Source: Pseudomonadota bacterium
GTDB taxonomy: Bacteria; Pseudomonadota; Alphaproteobacteria; Rickettsiales; UBA6187
Direction: 5' to 3'
DNA: 64,000 nt
Assembly (NCBI GenBank): GCA_027620075.1
Contig: JAQCEY010000001.1
Location: forward strand, 557,615-621,614
Shown in pieces: positions 52,501 through 61,849 of the stretch. The notes under the pieces are model-generated. The model was given only the letters and a program-made list of their open reading frames with translations, made no database searches and was not told where the DNA came from. Positions within the stretch are counted from its first letter, which is position 1. Each line of letters begins with the position of its first letter. A program made the position numbers and the translations under genes.

Positions 52501-55500
52501 ACCACCTTGAAGGTGGTGCTGGTAATGACTGGCTTTATGGCGGTGACGGTATTGATACATTAAAAGGCGGAGCAGGTAATGACTTGTTGTTTGTAGATTC
52601 AGATGACGTTCCAGCTAATATTGATGGCGGTGATGGAACTGATATAGCTGTAATCACAACGCCTACAAGTGTTACAATAAATATTAGCGATCATAATATA
52701 GAAGCTGTTTTTGGTAATGATGGTAATGATAATTTCTCAGCGTCCGGAACAGCATCTTTTGAAATGTATGGTGGTGCCGGAGATGATGAATTAACTGGAG
52801 CAGACGGTGATGATATCTTAAACGGTGATTCTGGAAACGATATCTTAAACGGCAAAGGTGGAAATAATTTCTTATTTGGCTCTCTTGGTGATGACACCTA
52901 TATCATTGAAAAGCATGCTGGAACAACCACTGAAATTGCTAGTTTTGATACCAATAATAGTTCAGAAAAAATTGATCTTTCAGATTTTGATTTAACTGAA
53001 TTATTAATTATTACAGACATAAATGGAACAAGAATCAATCTTGGTGATAATCAATATGTAAAACTTACAAACACCAATGTGTCAAGGTTAGATGAAAGTA
53101 GCTTTATATTCAAAGTTGGTACGAACCCTCAAATCATTAAACATGTTAATGGAAGCGGTAATGGTGAAATTATAAAAGGTTCTAACACTGATGATATTAT
53201 AAATGTTGGTGGTGGTAGCAACTACGTAGTTACAGGACGTGGTAATGATGTTGTTTACACAAACCCTGATGCCTTAGATGTAATAAAGATTACCTATAAG
53301 CCTGGTGCTACAGATATAATATATGGTTTTGATAAGTATAACTTAACTCAGCTAACATATTGGATGGGGCAGTTTGATGGAGATACTACTACAGGTGCCG
53401 GAGTAATTACCAGCGGAACTACCCCGGAGTTATGGGAAGAAAAAACAGTTCAAACCTCTTTTAATAACACTACATTTGATCTAACAGAATTTGCACATTT
53501 AGACTCACGTTCAGATTTTATTGTTTACTCAATCGAAAATGATACGGTTATTAACCTTGGTAATGATCAAAAAATTATTCTTAAAAACTATATTCAGCAA
53601 AATACTACAACAGATTACGTTTATGGGCGTGACCATGTCGCTTATGGTGGCACTGCACCGGCTCAATTTATCATTGATTATGATATTTTAGATGCACAAG
53701 TTGATTCTTCTAACTTTATATTCTCTACTGATGGAAACCATATAGGAAGCCTTATTGACGATGAAATGCATGGTTCTGAGGGCATGGATTATATCAGCGG
53801 TAGTGAGGGTGACGATCTAATACTTGGAAATGGTGGAACGGACTTATTAACCGGCGGAACAGGAAATGATGAATTATATGGCGGCAATAACAATGATGGT
53901 ATTTCCGGTAATGAAGGAAATGATTTAATTTATGGTGGGACAGGAAATGACGCTCTATGGGGTGATCAGGGTAACGACAAGATATATGGTGAAGACGGTC
54001 AGGATATTTTAACTGGTGGAACAGGAAGTGACATACTACATGGTGGTAATGATGAAGATACTTATATTTTCAATATAGGTGACGGCATTGATACTATTAT
54101 TGATGAAGGTAATGTTAATAATAATGCTGATATTATAAAATTTGAGGGTGATGTATCTGAGGAAAGCTTAATATTAACCCGTGACGAGCAAGATTTAATA
54201 ATAACGTTTAAAAATAACTTTAATGATCGAATAACTATAAAAGGTCATTTTACTGGAAATGCTATAGAAATCATTCGATTCTCTGATAATTCAGAAATTT
54301 TCCTTGATAGTATTGGAATTGAGATTAATGGAACATCGGGTTCTGATATTTTGTATGGTACTAGTCGGGATGATATAATTAATGGTTATTCTGGTGACGA
54401 TACTATATACGGTGGTGAAGGAAATGATACCTATGTATTTAATCAAGGAGACGGTCAAGATATTATCGATGAAACCGGTGCATACTCAAATATGGATGTT
54501 ATTAGAATAGGTAATAGTATTAATAGCAGTGAAGTTTATCATGAAAAAATCGGTAATGATCTTGTTATTAATTTTATAAATAATCCAACTGATAAAATAA
54601 CCGTTCTTAATCATTATAATTCAGACAATTCAATGATTGAAAAAATATTATTTGCAGATGGTTCTGAGCTTGATTTGGTTAATAGCTCTGTAAACATCAA
54701 TGGCTCTATTGGTGATAATATTATTAGTGGTACTTCATACAATGATATTATTAATGGTGGTGAAGGAGATGATGTTCTAGAAGGAGGTGCTGGAAGCGAT
54801 ACGATTGATGGTGGGTTAGGAGATGATGTAATTTCCTATAGAAATTCAAGTCAAGCTGTTAACGTAAATTTAAGTAATAACACGGCATCAGGCGGAGATG
54901 CTGAAGGAGATACTTACACCAATATTGAAGGAATTGAAGGCTCAATGTTTAGTGATGTATTAACAGGTGATGCTGGTATTAACAGAATATACGGAGTTGA
55001 TGGTAACGATAATATTGATGGTCAAGATGGTAATGATAAGCTTTTTGGTGGTATAGGTGCGGATCACATACTTGGTGGTTCAGGAGACGATTTCATTGAT
55101 GGAGGTGACGGTTCTGATATTTTAGAGGGGCAAGATGGAAATGATGCTATTTTCGGTGGTGCCGGAGGTGACATTATTTTAGGAGGTAGTGGTGACGATT
55201 ATCTATCTGGAGGTACAGAGGGTGATATAATTGATGGTGGTCTGGATAATGACCTCTTAACTACCGGATTTGGGGATGATACTCTCACCGGAGGAGCCGG
55301 TATAGACCAGTTCAATATTAGCAAAAGTGCTAATATTGAAGATATAATTACTGATTATGAATTTGGAATTGGTGAGAAAATAGACCTTTGGGCGTTTTCA
55401 ACTATAAGAGTTTTTGAAGATATAAGATTTATTCAAGATGGAAGCGATACAGTTATCGATTTAGAAAACAATCAAACTCTTCGTATAAAAAATACAAATA

Positions 55501-58500
55501 TCGGACAATTCTTGGCGGATGATTTTATTTTAAGGGATGCTCCTGAAGAGTTAATTGTAAATAATTTAACTGATGATTACCAGTTGTCACCATCTATCTC
55601 CGCAATGGACAATGGTAACTTTGTTATTACATGGTATAGCACAAATAATATGTACGGTAATAATGCTGCGATAAAGGGTCGTATTTTTGAAGCTGATGGA
55701 ACTCCCCAAGGGGATGAATTTGCAATTATTACAAATTCAGGATACACAAGTGGTGCTTCACAAAATGTTCTAGGAATAAATGGTGGAAAATTTGTTGTCG
55801 TATGGGATGAGTATGAAGTTAGTTTCGGACATAAAGCTAAAGGACAAATTTTTAATTCATCAGGACAGAAAGTTGGCTCTGAGTTTGATTTTGCTCAAAA
55901 TTCAAGCGGTCAAGAAGTATTTAGATATGATACAACAGTTGAGGAGCTTAGTAATGGCAATATTTTAATTGCATGGTCTGGAGTTTCGTCTGACGGTACT
56001 AATGGCATACATTCTCAAATATTTTCATCAAACGGTACACCTGTAGGCAACGAGATTCATTTCGTTATAAGCAATCCTTCAGGTAATGATCCTGTAAAAA
56101 CTTATAGTCATGTTGACGTTACAAAGATGAATAATGATAGATTTATTGTAACATGGAGAGAAAGTTATTCACTTAATGATGATTTAAACACCAAAATGTA
56201 TAATCATTATATACAACTTTATGATAATGATGGTAATCAAATTGGTAATAATATAAAAATTATTGAAGGTACAGATTATTATGAAAATGGTGAGACTATT
56301 AAAGTTAGTGTAGCTAAAACAGTAGTAGTTCAAACTTTGTCTAATAATAATTTTGTGGCGATTTGGAGAGAAGTCGATCAATCCTCAAATAGCAGTGAAG
56401 AAAAGATTGTAGGTCAGATATTTAATAGTGATGGTAATGAGATTGGAAATGAATTTAGTATAGCAGCTAAATCATGGCAAAGAATTGATCCACAACTTAC
56501 AGCACTTGATGATGGAGGATTTATTGTAACATATTCAGCTCTTAACAATGTTTTTGAGTTAAGTGCCGGTGAAGGAATTTATGCTCAAAGATTTAGGTTT
56601 GATGGTGTAAAACTTGGAGAGGAGTACCATGTTAATGATAGTATTGAGCAACAACAATTAAGACCTGATATAGATCAGCTTGAAAGCGGTGATTTTGTAA
56701 TAACATGGGATTCTGAAGCTAAATACGGTCATTTGCCTGAAAAAACAGATATATATGCTAAAATATATTCTGCAGATGATGTGGTAATAAATGATAAGGT
56801 ATATAACCATACATTTGAGTTTGGAAACGAGATATCAATACAATTACCATTTGACACATTCTTGGACGCTTCCGGCAATGCTCTTACTTATACTGCGACA
56901 CTAGCAAATGGTCTTCAGTTACCTTCTTGGTTAACCTTTGATCCTATAACTCTAAAATTCTTTGGAACTCCTGAAAATTTAGACATAGGTAGTATTGGCA
57001 TTAGAATTATAGCGAGTAATACTACTGAATACATGACTGAATCGTTTAATATTAATATTATAGAGCCTTCAGACGTTTATAGTCTACCGGTATCAACTCC
57101 TGAAATTTTTGTTAATACTACTACAGTTGGCAATCAAGACACACCTGCAATAACAGCTTTAACAGGTGGAGGTCATGTAATAGTATGGAAAAATGAAGTT
57201 TCCGATGATTATTATAAAGTTTACGGTCAAATGTTTGACGCATTTGGCAATAAGATTGGAGCAGAGATTGTTGTAAGTGAAGATGTAAATAGTGGCGATT
57301 TGTATGATGTTACAATTTTAGGTACATCAGACGGAGGTTTCTGGGTAGGGTGGCAGAACTATGATTACGACCCTAGCGTATATTATAATATAGGTTCATA
57401 TATTCAACGTTATGATAATCTTGGTAATAAGATTGGAACTGATCCTATAAGGGTTATTAATGATGGAGATAATGCTCAGAATAATATAAGCATGACTGAG
57501 CTTACTAACGGTAATATATCGGTTGTTTGGGACGCAATGAATTTTTCTCCTTCCGGTCAAACTGATATGGATATATACAATCAGATTTTTGATATTAATG
57601 GAAATGCGGTTACAACACCCGTCTTGGTAAATGAATATGTAACTCTTGGGCAGTATGAGCCAATTGTAACGGCACTTTCTAATGGTGGCTATGTTATATC
57701 TTGGAATGGTAGAATAGATAGTGTAACAACCACTCAGTCACTAGCTAAGATATATGACTCAACCGGTGTTATTTTAGTTAATGAATTTTTATTAAGTGAG
57801 GATCTGTCTATAGATAATCGCAACGTTCAATTATCAGCACTTGATAATGGAAAATTCGCTGCAATATGGGTGACTAGTAGTGAAGATGCGTATGATACTG
57901 ATATTAACGGAAGAATATATGACAGTTCAGGATTGCCTTTAAGCGAAGAGTTTGTTGTAAATGATGAGACATTCTTCTGGCAGCAACAACCGTCTGTTCA
58001 TACGCTTGATAATGGTCATTTTGTTGTTGTTTGGAGTAGTTTATACCAAGATAATCATCAATCTGGGGTTTTTGGTCAGGTTTTTGATGAAAATGGCAAT
58101 AAGCTCGGAGGAGAATTTTTAATAAATGAAACTACTTTTGGTACTCAAAATATGCCGACAATAACTTCTATTGGAGGAGGAGAATTTGTAGTTGCATGGA
58201 TTAGTATAGACCAAGATGGCTCTGAAGGCGGCGTGTATTCAAAAACCTTTACAGAGTCAGATTATCAGGTTGTTGGCAGTAAGCTAATTATTGAAGGTAC
58301 TGATGTTTCAGACAAACTATACGGATCAGAGCTTGACGATACATTCATAGGTAGAGACGGGAATGATATTTTTGTTATAAAGCAACAGTCCGGAAACATT
58401 GATATAATTAAAGATTTTAAAGTTGATGATTTGGGTTATGGAGTAATTTACGATAAAATTGATTTATCAGATTTTTCAAATATCCGTAATTTTGATGATC

Positions 58501-58889
58501 TTGATATTATCCAGCTTGGTGCAGGTCATGGTAATGGAGCGTATTTGAATCTAGACTTGGGTGATAACCAGACATTGCGTTTAAATAGTATTGATCTACA
58601 GTATAAGCCTCTAACAGAAGAAAATTTTATTTTCTACCAAGACATTAATTTTGCCCCTCAGTTGTTTGAAGGGATAAAAGATAAAAACATTTTAGTTGGT
58701 GATAATCTAGAATTTGTGATTTCAGATGATGCCTTTTTTGATGTTGAGGGTGATAATATATCATATACTGCAACGTTAGCTGACGGTTCAGATTTGCCTG
58801 ACTGGCTTACTTTTGATCCTATAGCTAAAACTTTTCAGGGGGCTCCAACAAGTTTCGATGTAGGCAACATAGATAAAATTGACTGCTAG
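49518..58889 (+). CDS. Giant RTX/adhesin-type secreted protein, N-terminal 3,123 residues (frameshifted)
   Basis: No N-terminal signal peptide, as expected for type I secretion. An EF-hand-like loop (DINGNSNLSLDE) lies at about 22-33, and a Gly/Ala-rich hydrophobic stretch at about 285-375 could enter membranes. Residues about 755-880 form the calcium-rich domain common in RTX proteins (VIDLDNDGIELTN, FDVDADSYMEKTAW, WQDFNQNGYVDTDEL). RTX nonapeptides (GGxGxDxLx) fill about 972-1130, 1408-1520 and 1735-1930. Then come repeated units ending in F-[VI]-[VI]-x-W (about 2015-2415 and 2528-2912) and Ig-like putative domains (YTATLANG ... LPSWLTFDP) at about 2430 and 3045. Calcium-driven folding outside the cell is known for RTX regions. 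AAAGGCAG precedes the start. The frame breaks at about 58872 inside the last Ig-like domain. Confidence 0.85.
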   Translation: MQQLEPIMTAGKIVQYIEDRLDINGNSNLSLDEMKDLAGRVDVSSATEGGKVSVLYSGNVDGGSAHGLANDIVNQHTDAGGYSDLGIIDKTDANILFNNDVFLDALQDAVDNHNLVNPNNPTTFENELYKTDGGMWSIASENLASKASGDILVIISPDVDANRVFAANELPKLLNNDDVNTINGLNKTELKIIYDTEGLQPALDRLTVQSSALLNTVKTGTDGFGDKYYKTDELFDHFDGIQGHELPQGVSPTGTVAGADYANWVDTAKANATDVSFKGMLVKVGLAGAILDIVFTAEDAQAAYDQNGVAGAADVIAEWVAGSLGGGILGWVTAAGVATALAPVIAGSGVAVAVGAGVAFVAGFAGGAVGDTLGRAAYDAAKELGVIPSGNDFTDKQAQKEILNNADGAKLKQELDAQGKTVGDFVKQIEQDTGESADEIINDNKEFFGEALGIPPEFNATKNNNGDVIIEGDNGLDTNIDLNTGQVHKNIPHNVNVTDVSNTNGISVGDVAGSVFVNHIMDINPNTPDIGDIGNSVIDRAINTVGASSSQTSGVDLSGAQSAVANSVASGVSAYNGSSSSELNGIALDPGQTYFLLLKDGSLQQVDHNMNKIGEPISSDEVNTETLGRVPSDEIPWSSEEKDDLELKRWDDSSLDIENSFEVASLETKNLLLPEAPSIISMVGDLVSGFAGMIGDVVGSVVSGIGSAISTVGSTISGAVTGALDFLSGLFGSDGFSVPPSGADASGGEFVAPVVIDLDNDGIELTNLNDSTVFFDVDADSYMEKTAWAGADDGLLVIDLFQDGQIVYGEEINYTLWDSTATTDMEALRNVFDTNSNNVLDLEDERFGEFRIWQDFNQNGYVDTDELQTLDAMGIDSISLDSVIPEDEYDGEYIQGNIVYDDTAVTWNNGNFGRAYDTAFEYSIGGLKFNGDSEEFSINYEDGSEVSIYQAPDSNPINIDSEINSYDVVVGSVGDDIITNNGSKDIIFDGGEGDDHLEGGAGNDWLYGGDGIDTLKGGAGNDLLFVDSDDVPANIDGGDGTDIAVITTPTSVTINISDHNIEAVFGNDGNDNFSASGTASFEMYGGAGDDELTGADGDDILNGDSGNDILNGKGGNNFLFGSLGDDTYIIEKHAGTTTEIASFDTNNSSEKIDLSDFDLTELLIITDINGTRINLGDNQYVKLTNTNVSRLDESSFIFKVGTNPQIIKHVNGSGNGEIIKGSNTDDIINVGGGSNYVVTGRGNDVVYTNPDALDVIKITYKPGATDIIYGFDKYNLTQLTYWMGQFDGDTTTGAGVITSGTTPELWEEKTVQTSFNNTTFDLTEFAHLDSRSDFIVYSIENDTVINLGNDQKIILKNYIQQNTTTDYVYGRDHVAYGGTAPAQFIIDYDILDAQVDSSNFIFSTDGNHIGSLIDDEMHGSEGMDYISGSEGDDLILGNGGTDLLTGGTGNDELYGGNNNDGISGNEGNDLIYGGTGNDALWGDQGNDKIYGEDGQDILTGGTGSDILHGGNDEDTYIFNIGDGIDTIIDEGNVNNNADIIKFEGDVSEESLILTRDEQDLIITFKNNFNDRITIKGHFTGNAIEIIRFSDNSEIFLDSIGIEINGTSGSDILYGTSRDDIINGYSGDDTIYGGEGNDTYVFNQGDGQDIIDETGAYSNMDVIRIGNSINSSEVYHEKIGNDLVINFINNPTDKITVLNHYNSDNSMIEKILFADGSELDLVNSSVNINGSIGDNIISGTSYNDIINGGEGDDVLEGGAGSDTIDGGLGDDVISYRNSSQAVNVNLSNNTASGGDAEGDTYTNIEGIEGSMFSDVLTGDAGINRIYGVDGNDNIDGQDGNDKLFGGIGADHILGGSGDDFIDGGDGSDILEGQDGNDAIFGGAGGDIILGGSGDDYLSGGTEGDIIDGGLDNDLLTTGFGDDTLTGGAGIDQFNISKSANIEDIITDYEFGIGEKIDLWAFSTIRVFEDIRFIQDGSDTVIDLENNQTLRIKNTNIGQFLADDFILRDAPEELIVNNLTDDYQLSPSISAMDNGNFVITWYSTNNMYGNNAAIKGRIFEADGTPQGDEFAIITNSGYTSGASQNVLGINGGKFVVVWDEYEVSFGHKAKGQIFNSSGQKVGSEFDFAQNSSGQEVFRYDTTVEELSNGNILIAWSGVSSDGTNGIHSQIFSSNGTPVGNEIHFVISNPSGNDPVKTYSHVDVTKMNNDRFIVTWRESYSLNDDLNTKMYNHYIQLYDNDGNQIGNNIKIIEGTDYYENGETIKVSVAKTVVVQTLSNNNFVAIWREVDQSSNSSEEKIVGQIFNSDGNEIGNEFSIAAKSWQRIDPQLTALDDGGFIVTYSALNNVFELSAGEGIYAQRFRFDGVKLGEEYHVNDSIEQQQLRPDIDQLESGDFVITWDSEAKYGHLPEKTDIYAKIYSADDVVINDKVYNHTFEFGNEISIQLPFDTFLDASGNALTYTATLANGLQLPSWLTFDPITLKFFGTPENLDIGSIGIRIIASNTTEYMTESFNINIIEPSDVYSLPVSTPEIFVNTTTVGNQDTPAITALTGGGHVIVWKNEVSDDYYKVYGQMFDAFGNKIGAEIVVSEDVNSGDLYDVTILGTSDGGFWVGWQNYDYDPSVYYNIGSYIQRYDNLGNKIGTDPIRVINDGDNAQNNISMTELTNGNISVVWDAMNFSPSGQTDMDIYNQIFDINGNAVTTPVLVNEYVTLGQYEPIVTALSNGGYVISWNGRIDSVTTTQSLAKIYDSTGVILVNEFLLSEDLSIDNRNVQLSALDNGKFAAIWVTSSEDAYDTDINGRIYDSSGLPLSEEFVVNDETFFWQQQPSVHTLDNGHFVVVWSSLYQDNHQSGVFGQVFDENGNKLGGEFLINETTFGTQNMPTITSIGGGEFVVAWISIDQDGSEGGVYSKTFTESDYQVVGSKLIIEGTDVSDKLYGSELDDTFIGRDGNDIFVIKQQSGNIDIIKDFKVDDLGYGVIYDKIDLSDFSNIRNFDDLDIIQLGAGHGNGAYLNLDLGDNQTLRLNSIDLQYKPLTEENFIFYQDINFAPQLFEGIKDKNILVGDNLEFVISDDAFFDVEGDNISYTATLADGSDLPDWLTFDPIAKTFQGAPTSFDVGNIDKIDC

Positions 58890-61281
58890 TGATGGAAAGT
58901 CTGATGTTGATACTTTCTTTAAAATAGTAACAAAGGGTACATTATTGTTATTAAACTCTAATAAGTATATTGGCTATATAGGAAACATGCCTGATTCATT
59001 TGTTATTGATGGATTATTAGCGGCATCATCCAGTGACAATGTAACCGTAACACTCACATTGTCAGATATCTCATCAGGTATATTATCTACAGATTCATTG
59101 ACTTCAGTAAATGGAGTATTAATAATTACCGGGTTATTAGATGATGTAAATGAGGCTATATCTCAAATCACGTTTACTAAAGACGCAAGTTTTACAGGTC
59201 AGGTAAGTATCTCTACTATTTTAGAGGATGGTATTAACCCTGCATTTAATAGTAATGTTACTATACAGCCTAATCAGGCTCCTGTTGCCGCCGTTGATAT
59301 TATTGCCGGTACTGAAGAAAGTTCATTACTAATAGATACAAATACTCTTATATCAAATGACACAGACCAGGAAGATGTAAGTGTTATTTTTGACAGTATT
59401 TTCTCTCAACCTTTAAGTGGTGCAACGCTAATAGATAATTTAGATGGAACATTCACTTATGCACCTAATGCTGATTTTTCAGGTATAGATACATTTGAGT
59501 ATAAGGTTGTAGATAGATTTGGTGAGGATTCCATTGCTGAAGTTAGAATAAATGTTTCTAATATTAATGATGCTCCAACCGGAATTACACTATCAAGTAA
59601 TATATTGGCTGAAAATTCATCTGGTGCATTTATTGGTGATTTGACCGTTGTAGATGTTGACACTGGAGATAGCCACACATTTATAGTTGATGATACAAGA
59701 TTTGAAGTTATAAATGGTCAGCTAAAACTAGTTGACGGTCAATCGTTAGACTTTGAAACTGAGCCAACGGCAGATGTTAATATTATTGCAACTGATTTGG
59801 TAGGTGAATCAACAGCTCCTATCACATTTACTATAAATGTTTCGGATACAAATGATGAGCCGACTGCATCAGATATTCAGGCTACTACAAATGAAACAGA
59901 TGAAGATATTGATTTTGTTATAACTGTAGCGGATATATTAACCCACAGCTTGGCTGATGATGCTGATGTAAGTGATGTGCTTTCAATATATTCTGTGCAG
60001 AATGCAGTGAATGGCTCGGTGTTATTTGATGGAACTTCTGTGACTTTTGCCCCTGATGATGATTATTTTGGTTCTGCTAGTTTTGAGTTTACAGTTACAG
60101 ATGGAAATGGCGGAACGGTAACAAGAATTTTCAATCTTAATGTTGTTGCTATTAATGATAAGCCTGTTGTTTCTTTTGTAAATGGAGCGGTTGACGAAGA
60201 TACACAACTGACTATTACGTTGTCTGATGCGATTGACCTAGCAAATGAGGATGGTTCTATTGCTCCAACTCAAACAAATATATCGATTTATAATGTTACA
60301 GCTAGTGCTACGGTTTCTGTAAATGCAGATGGTACTATCAGTTATAAGGCTGCAGATGACTTTAATGGTGTTGATACATTTGAGTATACAATTACCGATT
60401 CACAAGGTTTGGAGTCTGACCAACAAACTGTATCTATTACAGTTAATGCGATAAATGATGCTCCAACAGCTATTACATTATCCGATAACATTTTGGCTGA
60501 AAATGTAAGCGGTGCAATTATTGGTGATCTTACAGTTGCCGATATAGATGCCGGTGACAGTCATACGTTTACAACAACGGACGCAAGGTTTGAAGTTGTA
60601 AACGGTCAATTAAAATTAGTTGACGGCGTATCATTGGATTATGAGGACGCAACGGTTATTGCTAATAACGGCACTATAAGTTTTGATATTACTGCAACTG
60701 ATATAGCAGGTGCCGATTATACTGAAACGGTAACAATTAACGTCACTGATGTTGCCGAAGTAGTTGTTGGAACTGCTGCTAACGATACTATTACCGGATA
60801 TGGCGGCGGTATCGGTAAGGATATCATTTACGGGATGGGTGGCAATGACTTGATAGCTACATATGCTGAAGATGATTATATCGAAGGCGGTGCCGGAAAC
60901 GACACTATCTACGGAGGTTCGGGCGATGATATCATCGAAGGTCAGGTCGGTCATGATATTTTATACGGCGGCGAAGGAAATGACACGATACGTGGCGGAT
61001 ACGGAGTTGACCACATGCAAGGCGATGCGGGAATAGATACTTTTTTATTTATGGCAATAGCCGATTCAAACGCTACTTATGGAATAGATACTATCCATAA
61101 CTTTGAAGACGGCACGGATTTGATAGATTTATCGGCGTTAGATGCAAGCGGTATTTCGTCATTTGCAGACCTGACGGTTACTGATAACGGTTCTATGACA
61201 ACCATTACGGGCAATTCAAATACGTTTGAATTAAAGTTAAACGGTGTTTATACGATTGATGAAAATGATTTCATTTTTTAG
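58879..61281 (+). CDS. C-terminal part of the giant RTX/adhesin protein (after frameshift)
   Basis: It continues the Ig-like domain of the preceding frame without a gap: the first frame ends ...GNID and this one continues IKLTASDGKSDV, so two bases (AT) appear to be missing in GATAAAA near 58872-58878. It has no start codon or ribosome-binding site of its own. It contains cadherin-like tandem domains (APVAAVDIIAGTEE, TFEYKVVDRFGEDS, DAPTGITLSSNILAENSSG and a second close copy DAPTAITLSDNILAENVSG), a last RTX block (about 60830-61030, GGSGDDIIEGQVG), and a C-terminal type I secretion-like end (NGVYTIDENDFIF). Secretion genes (HlyB, HlyD, TolC type) are not in the window. Confidence 0.82.
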   Translation: MTASDGKSDVDTFFKIVTKGTLLLLNSNKYIGYIGNMPDSFVIDGLLAASSSDNVTVTLTLSDISSGILSTDSLTSVNGVLIITGLLDDVNEAISQITFTKDASFTGQVSISTILEDGINPAFNSNVTIQPNQAPVAAVDIIAGTEESSLLIDTNTLISNDTDQEDVSVIFDSIFSQPLSGATLIDNLDGTFTYAPNADFSGIDTFEYKVVDRFGEDSIAEVRINVSNINDAPTGITLSSNILAENSSGAFIGDLTVVDVDTGDSHTFIVDDTRFEVINGQLKLVDGQSLDFETEPTADVNIIATDLVGESTAPITFTINVSDTNDEPTASDIQATTNETDEDIDFVITVADILTHSLADDADVSDVLSIYSVQNAVNGSVLFDGTSVTFAPDDDYFGSASFEFTVTDGNGGTVTRIFNLNVVAINDKPVVSFVNGAVDEDTQLTITLSDAIDLANEDGSIAPTQTNISIYNVTASATVSVNADGTISYKAADDFNGVDTFEYTITDSQGLESDQQTVSITVNAINDAPTAITLSDNILAENVSGAIIGDLTVADIDAGDSHTFTTTDARFEVVNGQLKLVDGVSLDYEDATVIANNGTISFDITATDIAGADYTETVTINVTDVAEVVVGTAANDTITGYGGGIGKDIIYGMGGNDLIATYAEDDYIEGGAGNDTIYGGSGDDIIEGQVGHDILYGGEGNDTIRGGYGVDHMQGDAGIDTFLFMAIADSNATYGIDTIHNFEDGTDLIDLSALDASGISSFADLTVTDNGSMTTITGNSNTFELKLNGVYTIDENDFIF

Positions 61282-61307
61282 ATAGTTTTGCAAGAATTGT
61301 AGGAACA

Positions 61308-61343
61308 AATCCTCCATTATTAATTTAGTGGAGGATTTTTTTT
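61308..61343 (+). terminator. Intrinsic terminator of the RTX gene
   Basis: AATCCTCCA (61308-61316) pairs with TGGAGGATT (61329-61337), followed by a run of T. It lies 27 bases behind the RTX stop, which shows that the downstream frame is the natural end of the transcript. Confidence 0.88.
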
Positions 61344-61483
61344 GTCCGTCTTTACTGGAATGTCAATCTTGACTAATCTGTACCTGCATGAAGTTATTCA
61401 TGCCAGCTTGTGAGGGAGATGGCTGTGCTCTCCCGTCAACCCTCTTGCCAGATTGTTTATGGTTTAGATATAACGATGTAAAT

Positions 61484-61849
61484 TTACATTCTTTTTAATT
61501 TAACCACCTTGTTATCATGGTCAAGATTGGTTTCTGCCATTTTAATAAGATGCTCAGCCATTTTTTTTACAGCTTGTTTTCTTTTTTCAAGGTCGGCATA
61601 CTTTTCAAACCACATATCCTCTGGCGATATATCAATAGATAAAGTCATTATACATGCAATAAATAGCTCTAGCCTGTCTTGGCTTACTGGCTTTGTTTTA
61701 ATAGCTTGTATTATTGCTTCATCAATTTTTGACATGTCTTGGCAATGAACAAGTCCTTCTCCTAGCTTTAAATAATATACGTTACCGATAACAAGGGGGG
61801 CCTTACCAAAAATGAATGATTCCCAGCCAGCGGTTCCGGGATAGTACAT
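61484..61849 (-). CDS. C-terminal part of a capsule/glycosyltransferase-type protein (after frameshift)
   Basis: The start of this frame (PGTAGWESFIFGKAPLVIG) is the nucleotide-sugar/Gly-Thr-x-Gly-Trp-Glu motif found near the end of capsular polysaccharide and CDP-glycerol-type transferases. It lies just behind a run of three C on the minus strand (61838-61840). The upstream frame (61768-63045) ends shortly after reaching the same place, so one base was lost there and the two frames are one gene of about 520 residues. The rest of this part is helical. The ATG at 61849 is unlikely to be a real start. Confidence 0.65.
   Translation of the reverse strand: MYYPGTAGWESFIFGKAPLVIGNVYYLKLGEGLVHCQDMSKIDEAIIQAIKTKPVSQDRLELFIACIMTLSIDISPEDMWFEKYADLEKRKQAVKKMAEHLIKMAETNLDHDNKVVKLKRM

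Noticed and set aside
52430-55310. Short tandem DNA repeats that could be mistaken for a CRISPR array or satellite DNA
   Set aside because: They encode RTX nonapeptides in one continuous reading frame; spacing is in multiples of 27 bases or irregular, with no unique spacers.
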